Counted from the stretch's first letter, positions 34,572 through 43,470 are shown. The stretch: DNA of 64,000 nt from Marispirochaeta aestuarii (GCF_002087085.1 NZ_MWQY01000007.1:1-64000), one strand, 5' to 3'. Made by a program: numbers and translations. Notes: generated from the letters alone by a model not told the origin.

Positions 34572-35228
34572 ATCAAGAAACCGGAGGATTCTCCTGCGTT
34601 CCTTCCGGGAAAAACCGGTAATCTTCAGGTCCGGCTCGAAGGCTGGAGTATTCCAAGATTCCGCTGTTTCAAGACCAATACAGAAAAGCCCCGCACGTCT
34701 GGCGGATTCGATCCCCGAGGGGGAGTCCTCAATCGCCGCTGCACTGCGGAAGGGTACCCCCAGGAGTTCCGTTGCCCTCCGATAGGGTTCAGGATCCGGC
34801 TTGCACCTGTCCACCTCGTCACCGGCAACCCGCACAGGAAAGTATAACGAAAAGCCGGCCGTCTCCAGCACATGATCGACATAGGCCCTGGCCGAGGATG
34901 ACGCTACTGCCGTAAGTATCCCCAGGGAACGAAGCTCCACCAGCAGTTCAGAGACTCCATCCCGGGGAAGAAGGGCCCGGGAAGAGAGTCTTTCCAGGGT
35001 CCGTGCAGCCTGAAGCTTCGCCATGTTCTTTGCCCCGGGGTGCCCGGTCAGCTGGTTTTCACTGATCAGAGTTTCCCACATCTCTTCATCGGACACCCCG
35101 ATAAAGCGGCGCGTCTCTTCCCGGGAAAGGGATATTCCCAGATCCCCGGCCAGGGCAACCAGGGTTTCGGCATGAAAGGGTTCGGAATCCACCAGGACCC
35201 CGTCCAGATCGAAGATAACAGCCTTCAA
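34563..35228 (-). CDS. HAD-family sugar-phosphate phosphatase/beta-phosphoglucomutase-like
   Basis: A 221-residue HAD hydrolase with motif I FDLDGVLVDSEPFH, motif II VASSSARAYVDHVL, motif III Lys in RCKPDPEPYRRATELLG and motif IV AAIEDSPSGIESARRAG. The cap domain with RRFIG after motif I resembles beta-phosphoglucomutases and sugar-alcohol phosphatases. Its ATG overlaps the mtlD stop as ATGA, so it is the last gene of the mannitol operon; removing excess mannitol-1-phosphate or fructose-6-phosphate is a reasonable role but inferred. Confidence 0.9.
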   Translation of the reverse strand: MKAVIFDLDGVLVDSEPFHAETLVALAGDLGISLSREETRRFIGVSDEEMWETLISENQLTGHPGAKNMAKLQAARTLERLSSRALLPRDGVSELLVELRSLGILTAVASSSARAYVDHVLETAGFSLYFPVRVAGDEVDRCKPDPEPYRRATELLGVPFRSAAAIEDSPSGIESARRAGLFCIGLETAESWNTPAFEPDLKITGFSRKERRRILRFLDLQ

Positions 35229-36562
35229 GGAAGAGAGCTCTCCCGTTTCGTCGGAGGCGTTACCGGCGTCAGGCGGACCACCGGTTTCCCCCGGCTGGCC
35301 ACAATGATCTCCCGTCCCGCCATGGCTTCATCCACGAGCTGGGCGAAGTTATCCCTGGCCTCCTTCATTGAGACGATTCTGATCCACTGCCGGACGTAAT
35401 TCCGCACAAGGTCTTCGACTCCCCGGTCCTCGTAGGCGTTTTCAATGGCCGTCAGCACATCCGCATCCTTCAGGGAGGTTACGCGGGGAATCACCTCCCT
35501 GATATCGCTGATTTCAAGCAGCTCCCGCAGGCGTTCTGCCTGGGGATCATCCTCGTTACGGAAATAGAGGGCCGCAGCAATACCGATCAGCAGGTTCTGG
35601 TTCGGGAAACCGTACTCTATGGTTCCCCGCAGGGGCTTGATCAGTCGATCGTCAAATCCGAGCTTCCGCAGCGGCTGCCTTCCGACCCGCTGGACATCGT
35701 CCTTGAGCCAGGGATTTTCAAAACGCCGCAGGATTTTTTCGATGTAGCCCCTGTGTATGTCCCGGTCAAATCCATACCGTCGCACCAGGACCTCGCCGCT
35801 CTCTTCCATGGCCCCCCGGACCACCTGCCGGACCTGTTCATCCCGTATACTCTGGTCTATTGTCCGGTGGCCGTACAGGGAACCGAGATAGGCCGCGATG
35901 GCATGGCCGGTGTTCAGGGTAAAGAGTTTTCGTTCCACGAAGGCAGTCAGAGTGTCGGTCAGCTGCATCCCCTCGATCTCGGGGATGCTGCCGGCGAAGC
36001 CTCGCCGGTCGACAATCCATTCGCTGAACTCCTCCACCCGCACCCGAAGGATGTCTCCGGACTTCTCCATGGGAGGCACTATCCTGTCTACAGCGGAATC
36101 GGGAAATCCCACATGCTCCTTGATGAAGCTTTTTACATCCTTGTCCAGTGAGCCTTCCACCAGTTCCTTCAATCTGCTGGATGCATTAATCATGTTCTCA
36201 CAGGCGATAATATTGAGTGCTCCGGAGACCCCCTTCTGCATACGGTGTTTGAGCCCCGCCGCAATAGGGGGGGCAATATGTTCAAGAACGGCAGGCCCTA
36301 CGGCGGTAGTCACAATCTCCGCCTCGGCGATTGCATCGAGGAGCAGTTGATCACCGGGATAACAGCCGCTTACCGGGGTGATGGTTTCTTCCCTGCGGGT
36401 TTCTCCGACTATTTCAACAGTATACTCTCCCCTTTTCTGCAGTTCGGGAATTATTGAATCGCTTATATCCACAAACAGAACCCGGTATCCTGAGCGGGAC
36501 AGGAGGGCACCGATAAAACCTCTCCCGATATTTCCCGCCCCAAACTGTACCGCCAGTTTCAT
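35225..36562 (-). CDS. mtlD: Mannitol-1-phosphate 5-dehydrogenase fused to a Phd/VapB-like antitoxin tail
   Basis: It oxidises mannitol 1-phosphate to fructose 6-phosphate with NAD. The start at 36562 gives the family N-terminus (AVQFGAGNIGRGFIGALLSR) after AAGGAAAAGGAA; an in-frame ATG at 36580 is also usable. Catalytic-domain motifs include NIIACENMINASSRLKELV, GFPDSAVDRIVPP, FVERKLFTLNTGHAIAAYLG and GTIEYGFPN. MtlD usually ends near residue 380. Here the frame runs on to 445 residues, and the extra segment reads MKEARDNFAQLVDEAMAGRE then IIVASRGKPVVRLTPV, an almost textbook Phd/YefM/VapB antitoxin motif. No stop separates the two and no toxin gene follows. Fifth-to-sixth gene of the mannitol operon; the HAD start overlaps its stop. 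Confidence 0.9.
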   Translation of the reverse strand: MKLAVQFGAGNIGRGFIGALLSRSGYRVLFVDISDSIIPELQKRGEYTVEIVGETRREETITPVSGCYPGDQLLLDAIAEAEIVTTAVGPAVLEHIAPPIAAGLKHRMQKGVSGALNIIACENMINASSRLKELVEGSLDKDVKSFIKEHVGFPDSAVDRIVPPMEKSGDILRVRVEEFSEWIVDRRGFAGSIPEIEGMQLTDTLTAFVERKLFTLNTGHAIAAYLGSLYGHRTIDQSIRDEQVRQVVRGAMEESGEVLVRRYGFDRDIHRGYIEKILRRFENPWLKDDVQRVGRQPLRKLGFDDRLIKPLRGTIEYGFPNQNLLIGIAAALYFRNEDDPQAERLRELLEISDIREVIPRVTSLKDADVLTAIENAYEDRGVEDLVRNYVRQWIRIVSMKEARDNFAQLVDEAMAGREIIVASRGKPVVRLTPVTPPTKRESSLP

Positions 36563-36617
36563 TTCCTTTTCCTTCTGCATTCTTTTCCTCTTTCCTCTGT
36601 AAGTCCTGAACAAGGGA

Positions 36618-38675
36618 TCAGCCGAATTTCTGGCTGAACAGGGTCAGGAGCCGTCCCTGGATATCCCGCCTGCTTCCCCTGGCGAGAACATCAGCAAAGT
36701 CCCCAAAGTCCGTAAGGGCTATGACTATCTCCGAAAGTGCGTGGGTCTGCACCGGGGAAGCGGTCAGCGGAGCCGCCAGGACAAGTACCGTCGGTTCCAT
36801 GGGGACTGTCTGGATGACCCCGGCCCGGGGTTCCGGTACCCCCTCGGTACGGCAATGAAGAATGCGGACATTCAATTCTTCAAAAACAAGGCTTCCGTAG
36901 GATTCCCTGCGTTCAAAATCCCTTCTCAGGATCTCGGTATTACAGTCTCCCCGTTCGGAAAGAGCCAGGACCGCCTGGGACAGAAGATCCGAGCGGGCCT
37001 GGCGTTTCTCGACAAAAAATCCGCTTATCACCGACATGATTACCGGCAGAGACAGATCCTGAGCCTGTCCGCCCAGGGTCACCACATCCCGCTTTCGCTC
37101 CGGTCGTTTCGGCTCATCGTTTTCCGGCCGGACTCCAGGTCTCTCCAGATCCGCCGCAGCCTCCCGGAGCTGGGCCCGAATGTCCTCCGGCGAAGAATCG
37201 ACCCGGATGATCAGATGCCGGCACCCCCGGATTTTTACAGGAAACGAGGAGATCACAAGATCATACTCCCCGGGAACCTGGTTCTCTTCAAAATCGGGAT
37301 CCCACTGGGAATCTATAAGCACTCCCCGGGGCAGAACATCCCGTACAAGGGCGGCAATATAATTCGACATACCCAGACCTTCCAGGCAAAGTATCCTGAC
37401 CCTGAGCTCCGGTGCATGTCTGGACTGAAGAACCTCTATATGGGCCCCCAGGGCGAGAGATGCCTCCTGTATCTCCCTGCGAACCTTGGACGGCGAGATA
37501 TCCGGCAAGCGATCGTCCATTTCCGCCATGAACTGGGTCACCAGCGAGGCGGCCTCCGGGGAGTCCTCCAGCCCGGGATAGGGATGCAGGCCGGTTTCAC
37601 GCCATCCCGGGATCCCCAGATCGATCCGTCGGGCCGCTGCGGAGAGGGTCATGCGCAGATAGTTCAGGAGCAGCCGGTCATCATGGAGCCAGACCCGGCG
37701 GGACCCTTCCAGGCTGCCGAGGGTATGCTCGATGATGGCATTCACCGGTCCCCACAGATCTCCCAGATATTCCTCCACGGATTCCACTGAAGCGGCGGCC
37801 GTTTCCAGGGAAGCCAGAACCCGGGCCAGCAGAAGAACTTCCTCATTGGTATCGGAATCGGAGGATAAAAGTTCCCAGGCATCGACGGTCATCATCCTGC
37901 GGGCGGCCTGGATATATATTTCCGGAATGTTCAAACCCGAGGGACTGAGGCGGCGAAGGTTTCCGGTAAGAGGTATACGACGGGCAAGAAGAAACAGATA
38001 GGAGTAAAGAACCCCGGAGGACGAGGGAGAAAGCCTGTACCCGAGGACATCTTCAGCTTCGCGTATGATCGTAAAAAAACGATCCCGGTAGTCGCGGATT
38101 CCAATGAGCCGGATCATCCGCTCCTCACCGCTTCCGCTGTCTCCATCGTTCTCGCTCCCGTATAACAGATATACCGGTACGAAGTTTGGAAAAGCGGACA
38201 GGAACAGCATCCGTATATCCGTCTCATCCGCCAGCATTCGCACCCCCGTGCCCTTCTGCTTCTCGATAAAAACGGAATCCGGCAGGATCTCCTCCAGGGA
38301 TGAAATGTCGCTGCTTACCGTCGAGTCGCTGACAAAGAGGACATGGGCAATTTCGGAGAGTTTTATCCAGTCTGCGGCAAGAATCATGTAGAGCAGGATC
38401 AGAAGTGGTCGCTGTCCGCTTTCCGCAACAGAGGGTCCCCGCATATGTCCGGCGCTTTCCATAAGCCGCGTCGGTACCGGATCAATGAGCCGTACCCCGA
38501 ATCCCCGCCGCCGCTCCATTCGCACGCCCCGAAGGCTCAGGCTGCGTTCCAGGACCTCCAGGTCCCGATGGATCGTCCTGACCCCCGCTCCGGTCGCTTC
38601 GGCGATCTGCTCAACGGTTGTGTAGTTTGAGCTGCCCGCGAGGAGTTTCAGCACTTCCAGGAGTCGGGAGGTCAT
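36618..38675 (-). CDS. mtlR: BglG/MtlR-type PTS-regulated transcriptional regulator
   Basis: A 685-residue regulator. Order: N-terminal DeoR-like helix-turn-helix (TTVEQIAEATGAGVRTIHRD), second Mga-like helix-turn-helix (LSEIAHVLFVSDSTVSSD), two PRD-type domains, an EIIB-like domain (RVRILCLEGLGMSNYIAALV, Cys kept) and a C-terminal EIIA-like domain (SGFFVEKRQARSDLLSQAVL, His in VRILHCRTEG). In classical MtlR activators, PTS phosphorylation of histidines in PRD2, EIIB and EIIA sets activity. In both PRDs here the expected H-L position appears as Tyr-Leu (LYSYLFLLARRI and LLNYLRMTLSAAARRI). It is a DNA-binding activator rather than an RNA antiterminator. It lies 3 bases after ptsI. Symbol by context. 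Confidence 0.85.
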   Translation of the reverse strand: MTSRLLEVLKLLAGSSNYTTVEQIAEATGAGVRTIHRDLEVLERSLSLRGVRMERRRGFGVRLIDPVPTRLMESAGHMRGPSVAESGQRPLLILLYMILAADWIKLSEIAHVLFVSDSTVSSDISSLEEILPDSVFIEKQKGTGVRMLADETDIRMLFLSAFPNFVPVYLLYGSENDGDSGSGEERMIRLIGIRDYRDRFFTIIREAEDVLGYRLSPSSSGVLYSYLFLLARRIPLTGNLRRLSPSGLNIPEIYIQAARRMMTVDAWELLSSDSDTNEEVLLLARVLASLETAAASVESVEEYLGDLWGPVNAIIEHTLGSLEGSRRVWLHDDRLLLNYLRMTLSAAARRIDLGIPGWRETGLHPYPGLEDSPEAASLVTQFMAEMDDRLPDISPSKVRREIQEASLALGAHIEVLQSRHAPELRVRILCLEGLGMSNYIAALVRDVLPRGVLIDSQWDPDFEENQVPGEYDLVISSFPVKIRGCRHLIIRVDSSPEDIRAQLREAAADLERPGVRPENDEPKRPERKRDVVTLGGQAQDLSLPVIMSVISGFFVEKRQARSDLLSQAVLALSERGDCNTEILRRDFERRESYGSLVFEELNVRILHCRTEGVPEPRAGVIQTVPMEPTVLVLAAPLTASPVQTHALSEIVIALTDFGDFADVLARGSRRDIQGRLLTLFSQKFG

Positions 38676-38678
38676 TGC

Positions 38679-40427
38679 CTATTCCGCCTTCCAGGGGACC
38701 GGATCCCCGGAGATCAGTTTCTTCGCATGCATTCTGGCTTCGTCGGCATCGGCGGCAGTCATGAGGCGGGAAGCAAGCTCGTCCAGAGTCGAAGCCCGGG
38801 TACCTGCAAGGCAGGCCTTGAGCTCCGGTATGGCATTGATCCCCGCGCTGATCTCATCCACCCCGAGGGCCAGGAGAGCCAGGGCTGAATCAGGATGGCT
38901 CGCCATATCCCCGCACACCCCCACGTGGATGCCCGCCTTATGGGCCCCCTCCACAATCCGGGAGATCGCTGCGAGAACCGCCGGATGGAATTCCTGATAA
39001 TAGGCTGAGACCCTGGGGTTTCCCCGATCCACGGTCAGAAGATACTGGACCAGGTCGTTGGTGCCGATGCTGATAAAATCCGCCTTTTCGGCAAGTCGGT
39101 CGACAATCATCACCGAAGCCGGGGTTTCCACCATGATTCCCACGGGCAGAGCTGAAGCTCCTGCCGGGACCAGGGAACGGACGGCGTCTATCTCCGAGGC
39201 GGAAATGACCATGGGTATCATCGCTTTGATCTGGTGGCCCTCTTCGAATACACGGGCAATGGCCTGTATCTGGATCTTCAGCTGGGTCTCCCGGGCAAGG
39301 AGATACCGGATACCCCGCTCCCCCAGGAAGGGATTGTCCTCCGGAGGGTGAGGAGCATAGGGCAGAGGCTTATCCGCACCGCAGTCCAGGAGACGGACGA
39401 TGACAGGGGCAGGAGCCATGGCCCTGCAGACTGCCCGGTACTCATCCGCCTGCTGGTCCAGCCCGGGAAAATCGGAAAAACGCATAAAGAGAAACTCCGT
39501 CCGAAAGAGTCCTATCCCCGCGGCTCCGAAAGAGGCGGCCTGTTCAGCTTCCGCGACTCCTCCGACATTGGCCATAAGGGCGTAGGGCTTTCCGTCCGCA
39601 AGTTCAGGAGCCGCCATTTTCGACCAGGTCCTGCGCTTTTCCTCCTCTTTCCGGGCAGTCTCTTTACGCTTCCGCGCCTCGCTGAGCTTTTTGTGGTCGA
39701 GATCGGTATCCACCGTGCCGGCATCACCGTCCACCAGGACCTGCTGACCGCTGCGAACCGCGGCAATCAGACCTTCCACACCGGTAACGCAGGGGATTGA
39801 GAGGGATCGGGCAAGAATGGCCGCATGGCTGGTTCTGCCGCCTTTTTCCGTAATGATTGCCGCCACCTGTTCGGTATCCAGGCGTGCCGTAGCCGAAGGG
39901 GTAAGCTCTTCGGCCACAATGACGCTGTTCTCCGGCAGTTCCGCAGGATCGCTGATGGACCCGTAGTAGATGGCTTCCGCAAGGCGGCGCCCGATGTCCC
40001 GCAGATCTCCCGCCCGCTGCCTGAAGTAATCCGACTCCAGCTCCTCGAACTCCCGGGCAGTCTCCTCGACAAAATCTATCACCGCCCGTTCCGCTATGGC
40101 CTCACGCTCCATGATGGCCTCTTCCACTGCTTCGGCCATATCTTCTCCGGTAAGAATCTCCAGATGACCTTCGAAGATTTCCGCCTCATCCTCTCCCAGC
40201 TTCTCCCGGATGCGCTCGATCAGGGCAGAGTAGTAGACCGCGGCCACCTTAATGCCCCGGCCGAAGCGTTCCATCTCGCTTTCGCTGCTCCGCCTGGTGT
40301 GAGACCGGGTTCCGCCGTCATTGCGGCTGGAGCTGGGTCCGGTACGTCCCAGGGGCACCTCCCGTTCATGGAGCAGGTAGACCGTACCGGCGCCTATCCC
40401 CGATGAGGAGGGAATTCCCGTCAGCAT
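38679..40427 (-). CDS. ptsI: Phosphoenolpyruvate-protein phosphotransferase (PTS enzyme I)
   Basis: It autophosphorylates from PEP and passes the phosphate to HPr. 582 residues, normal. The active histidine is in TEKGGRTSHAAILARSLSIP; the PEP-binding domain shows GIGLFRTEFLFM, GERGIRYLL, MVETPASVMIVDRLA, ISIGTNDLVQYLLTVDRGNP and the catalytic Cys in GVCGDMA. The N-terminus is unusual in having a Ser/Arg-rich insertion (residues ~25-50: TGPSSSRNDGGTRSH...) next to the HPr-binding domain. ATG at 40427 overlaps the ptsH stop by 7 bases. Confidence 0.96.
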   Translation of the reverse strand: MLTGIPSSSGIGAGTVYLLHEREVPLGRTGPSSSRNDGGTRSHTRRSSESEMERFGRGIKVAAVYYSALIERIREKLGEDEAEIFEGHLEILTGEDMAEAVEEAIMEREAIAERAVIDFVEETAREFEELESDYFRQRAGDLRDIGRRLAEAIYYGSISDPAELPENSVIVAEELTPSATARLDTEQVAAIITEKGGRTSHAAILARSLSIPCVTGVEGLIAAVRSGQQVLVDGDAGTVDTDLDHKKLSEARKRKETARKEEEKRRTWSKMAAPELADGKPYALMANVGGVAEAEQAASFGAAGIGLFRTEFLFMRFSDFPGLDQQADEYRAVCRAMAPAPVIVRLLDCGADKPLPYAPHPPEDNPFLGERGIRYLLARETQLKIQIQAIARVFEEGHQIKAMIPMVISASEIDAVRSLVPAGASALPVGIMVETPASVMIVDRLAEKADFISIGTNDLVQYLLTVDRGNPRVSAYYQEFHPAVLAAISRIVEGAHKAGIHVGVCGDMASHPDSALALLALGVDEISAGINAIPELKACLAGTRASTLDELASRLMTAADADEARMHAKKLISGDPVPWKAE

Positions 40428-40690
40428 TGGGGAGCACCCTCGGGCTGCAGAAGACCTGTCAGGGCTTCAAAAGCCTCCTTTTCGTCCGGCCCCTCGCAGA
40501 TCAGGGTTACCTCATCACCCTGGACAATACCCAGCTTCATGAGCTTGACAAGACTCTTGCCCGGGGCCTCCTTTCCGTTGCGTTTCAGAACAACCTGGGA
40601 CTCGAATTTCCTGACCTCTTTTACAAAACGATTCGCAGGCCGGGTATGAAGTCCCTCTTCATTGGTTACCACCAGGTTCCCTTTAAGCAT
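40421..40690 (-). CDS. ptsH: Phosphocarrier protein HPr
   Basis: An 89-residue HPr. The long open frame begins farther upstream, but ATG 40690 is preceded by AAGGAGG and gives the family N-terminus. The phosphoacceptor His is in EEGLHTRPANRFVKEV; the regulatory Ser is in PGKSLVKLMKLGI, so HPr-kinase control is possible. Sits between the EIIA gene and ptsI in the mannitol operon. Confidence 0.95.
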   Translation of the reverse strand: MLKGNLVVTNEEGLHTRPANRFVKEVRKFESQVVLKRNGKEAPGKSLVKLMKLGIVQGDEVTLICEGPDEKEAFEALTGLLQPEGAPQC

Positions 40691-40712
40691 TGTATCCTCC
40701 TTGCCCTTAGCC

Positions 40713-41198
40713 TCAATCGAATTCCCCGGCTTCGAAGGCAGCTGCAAAATTCTGCAGTACAGAGACAGCTTCGTCGTTGTTTCGGGCGTTCCGAAGGGCG
40801 TACACATACTTTTCGCTGTCGCAGAGTTCGGCGATCTGGGGCACCGCCTCCTGGTTGTGCTCTTCCCGGTTGGCTGCACCGGCGAAGATCAGCACATCCA
40901 CCGGATCATTCTCTTCATCCCCGAACTCAACCGGCGAAGCCAGGGTAACCAGAGCATATCCCGTTTTCAGGACCCCGTTTTCCGGCTTGGCATGGGGCAT
41001 TGCAATGCCGGGAGCGACAATAAAATAGGGACCGATTTCCCTGTGGTTGCTGATCATCGTCTGGACGTAGCGGTCATCGATCAACCCTGCGTCGATCATC
41101 ATCCGGCCGCCGATTCTGACAGCTTCCTCCCAGTCACGTGCCGTACAACCGACCGCGATAGTCTTACTTTCAATCAATCTGTCCACAAAACAGGCCAT
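40713..41198 (-). CDS. PTS mannitol/fructose-type EIIA component
   Basis: A 161-residue PTS_EIIA_2 protein; the phosphohistidine is in VAPGIAMPHAKPENG. Helix DWEEAVRIGGRMMIDAGLID is typical of the mannitol/ascorbate class. It carries phosphate from HPr to the EIIB domain of the transporter. It is a stand-alone subunit, unlike the fused CBA form of enteric MtlA. Located 140 bases behind the EIICB gene, beyond a hairpin at 41276-41312. Confidence 0.92.
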   Translation of the reverse strand: MACFVDRLIESKTIAVGCTARDWEEAVRIGGRMMIDAGLIDDRYVQTMISNHREIGPYFIVAPGIAMPHAKPENGVLKTGYALVTLASPVEFGDEENDPVDVLIFAGAANREEHNQEAVPQIAELCDSEKYVYALRNARNNDEAVSVLQNFAAAFEAGEFD

Positions 41199-41275
41199 AC
41201 AGCCATCTCCTTTACTGATAGGGTGTGCTTCATCTATAATCGCCCACCGGAAAAACAGATCCTTTCCAATATACT

Positions 41276-41312
41276 CCGTCGCAGGCGCCCTGTACTCAAG
41301 GATCTGCGACGG
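41276..41312 (-). other. Intra-operon hairpin between mtlA and EIIA genes
   Basis: CCGTCGCAG (41276-41284) pairs with CTGCGACGG (41304-41312) around a 19-base loop. It lies 27 bases after the mtlA stop. No T-run follows on the minus strand, so it is better read as a processing or stabilising element that could tune transporter against EIIA mRNA. Confidence 0.55.
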
Positions 41313-41338
41313 AAGAAAAACACTTTATGTGCGTCTTA

Positions 41339-42727
41339 TTATACATCCACCGGGGTCTTGCCCGATAGTTCCGCCACAATCTCATCATACTCCGGGGCAT
41401 TCACAAAGTTGGTAATGCTGAAGTGCCTGGCGTTGGGTGCCGACTGGCGGGCACGCTCGGTCAGGTTGACGTGGGAGATAACCAGATCCGCATCCGTCGG
41501 AACTTCATCCACCGGCGCATGCTCCACGTGTACATTCAGCCCTGCGGCCTTGAGTTTTTTCTTCAGCCGGTTTGCCCCCATGGCGCTGGATCCCATTCCG
41601 GCGTCACAGGCAAATACGATCTTGGATACCCTGCCGAGTCCCTTGAAATCCTGGGTCTGCTTCTTTGCTGCCTCGAGTTTGTCACCGGCTTCACGGTTCA
41701 TCCTGTCGAAGCGACGGACAAAGGGCATGGCAACAATAAAGCTCACCGCGGTGGAGACGATAACGGCCATCAGGATTCCCAGGTGGCTGCCTTTCGCCGC
41801 AACGGCCATCAGGGCAAAGATGGACCCTGGCGAGGGGGTCGCGAAGGCTCCGGTGCTCAGAAGTACATTGGTCAGGACCCCGGAGAATCCACCTGCAATG
41901 ACCGCAAGAATAAGAACAGGATTCATCAGTACATAGGGGAAATAGATTTCGTGGATTCCGCCGAAGAAGTGGATGATGATGGCACCGGGAGTCGTGTCCC
42001 GTACGGTACCCTTGGTAAAGACGAGGTAAGCCAGGAGAATACCCAGGCCCGGACCGGGATTGGTTTCGATCAGGAAGAGAATCGACTTGCCGGTTTCCTG
42101 AACCTGCTGAACGCCCAGGGGACCAAAAACTCCGTGGTTGATCGCATTGTTCAGAAAAAGAATCTTACCCGGTTCCACCAGAATGGATGCCAGAGGCAGC
42201 AGACGCATGGAAATAATACTGTCGACACCGGCCATCAGGAAGTGGGAAAGACCATTGATTACCGGACCGATAACAATGAGACCCAGCAGGGAGAGAAGTC
42301 CCCCCATAATTCCGGCGGAAAAGTTATTGATGAGCATCTCGAAACCGACGGGAATGACGGGTTCAACCACTTCGTCCCATTTCTTGATCGCCCAGCCGCC
42401 CAGGGGTCCCATCATCATGGCGCCGAGGAACATGGGAACGTCCGCGCCGACAATTACGCCCATGGTTGCAATGACACCTACAACACCGCCCCGGACTCCC
42501 CAGACCAGTTTTCCACCGGTGTAGGCGATGAGCATCGGCAACATGTAGGTAATCATCGGTCCCACCAGGGCGGCCAGTTTCTCGCTGGGAAGCCAGCCGG
42601 TGGGAATGAAAAGTGCGGTAATGAGAGCCCATGCGAGGAAGGCCCCGATATTGGGCATTACCATACCGCTTAAGAATCTGCCGAACCTCTGAATATGGGC
42701 CCGGGCACCTAACGCAGTACCTTGCAT
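41339..42727 (-). CDS. mtlA: PTS mannitol transporter EIICB
   Basis: A 462-residue inner-membrane permease, residues ~1-340 EIIC and ~375-462 EIIB. EIIC has the family motif FFGGIHEIYFPYVLM and ILFLNNAINHGVFGPLG (both in the mannitol class). EIIB has the phospho-cysteine in IVFACDAGMGSSAMGANRLK. It imports mannitol as mannitol 1-phosphate. There is no C-terminal EIIA; that is separate. First gene of the operon; SD AAAAAAGGAG before ATG. Confidence 0.95.
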   Translation of the reverse strand: MQGTALGARAHIQRFGRFLSGMVMPNIGAFLAWALITALFIPTGWLPSEKLAALVGPMITYMLPMLIAYTGGKLVWGVRGGVVGVIATMGVIVGADVPMFLGAMMMGPLGGWAIKKWDEVVEPVIPVGFEMLINNFSAGIMGGLLSLLGLIVIGPVINGLSHFLMAGVDSIISMRLLPLASILVEPGKILFLNNAINHGVFGPLGVQQVQETGKSILFLIETNPGPGLGILLAYLVFTKGTVRDTTPGAIIIHFFGGIHEIYFPYVLMNPVLILAVIAGGFSGVLTNVLLSTGAFATPSPGSIFALMAVAAKGSHLGILMAVIVSTAVSFIVAMPFVRRFDRMNREAGDKLEAAKKQTQDFKGLGRVSKIVFACDAGMGSSAMGANRLKKKLKAAGLNVHVEHAPVDEVPTDADLVISHVNLTERARQSAPNARHFSITNFVNAPEYDEIVAELSGKTPVDV

Positions 42728-42852
42728 ACAATACTCCTTTTTTCGTGTGCTTGTGAAATCATGCTACGCCCGGTTCCGGAATTCCCGCAACAAAAAGCAC
42801 TGCGATCCTGGCAGGTGGAAACTTGATTTAATTTGGCAGTTATGGTGAAACT

Positions 42853-42872
42853 CGAAAAATCCCGCGAAAAAT
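42853..42872 (-). promoter_or_regulatory. Possible regulator site upstream of mtlA
   Basis: CGAAAAAT occurs twice (42853-42860 and 42865-42872), 12 bases apart, reading ATTTTTCG on the operon strand about 130-145 bases before the mtlA start. Direct repeats at such spacing are common for activator sites. No convincing full -10/-35 pair was found in 42728-42923, apart from a weak TTCTGC-17-TATATT near 42896. Assignment to MtlR is a guess. Confidence 0.3.
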
Positions 42873-42923
42873 GGAAATGGATATTTTTATACCAATATAG
42901 AATTGGATTCCCCGTGGCAGAAG

Positions 42924-42957
42924 ATTCAGGGGCGGCAGTCTTCCGCCGCCCCTGAAT
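42924..42957 (-). terminator. Terminator-like hairpin after ribH
   Basis: ATTCAGGGGCGGC (42924-42936) and its exact complement (42945-42957), 13 bp with an 8-base loop, 16 bases after the ribH stop. Very stable by its GC content but lacking a long U-run. Confidence 0.75.
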
Positions 42958-42972
42958 TATCCTTTGAAGAAA

Positions 42973-43470
42973 CTAAAGATTCCGAAGTTTCTCCGTCAGG
43001 TCCGTCATCTCCAGGGCCGTTTCGGCGGCCTCCCAGCCCTTGTTGCCCGCCTTGGTTCCGGCCCGCTCCACAGCCTGTTCGATGCTCTCGGTGGTAAGGA
43101 CCCCGAACACCACAGGAACACAGCTTTCCAGACTGATCGCGGCGACCCCCTTGCTGACCTCGTTCGCGACATAATCGAAGTGTGGCGTACTCCCCCGGAT
43201 CACCGCCCCCAGGCAGATAACGGCGTCACAGGAGCCGGAAGTCGTACAACGCTTCGCCGCAAGGGGTATCTCCCAGGCCCCCGGAACCCGAACAATAGTC
43301 AGGTTCCCGTTCCGGACCCCATGACGGGACAGACAATCCAGGGCTCCTTCCAACAGACGTTCGGTAATAAAGGAATTGAAACGGCTCACCACCAGGGCGA
43401 AACTTTTACCTTCCCCGTTATGAAGGGACCCCTCCAGGGTTTTTACATCGGAATTGATATTCGCTGTCAT
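42973..43470 (-). CDS. ribH: 6,7-dimethyl-8-ribityllumazine synthase
   Basis: It condenses the ribityl pyrimidine with dihydroxybutanone phosphate in riboflavin synthesis. 165 residues. Motifs: [52 protein letters not shown] and [12 protein letters not shown]. Last gene of the rib operon, its ATG overlapping the ribBA stop (ATGA). A stable hairpin follows. Confidence 0.96.
   Translation of the reverse strand: MTANINSDVKTLEGSLHNGEGKSFALVVSRFNSFITERLLEGALDCLSRHGVRNGNLTIVRVPGAWEIPLAAKRCTTSGSCDAVICLGAVIRGSTPHFDYVANEVSKGVAAISLESCVPVVFGVLTTESIEQAVERAGTKAGNKGWEAAETALEMTDLTEKLRNL

Noticed and set aside
41423-42673. Plus-strand open frame of 416 codons opposite mtlA
   Set aside because: Histidine/asparagine/glycine-rich antisense product, typical of the mirror of a membrane-protein gene.
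42728-42860. Sigma-54 promoter for mtlA
   Set aside because: TGGCAG occurs on the plus strand only and no GC pair at -12 is at proper distance; the regulator also lacks an AAA+ domain.
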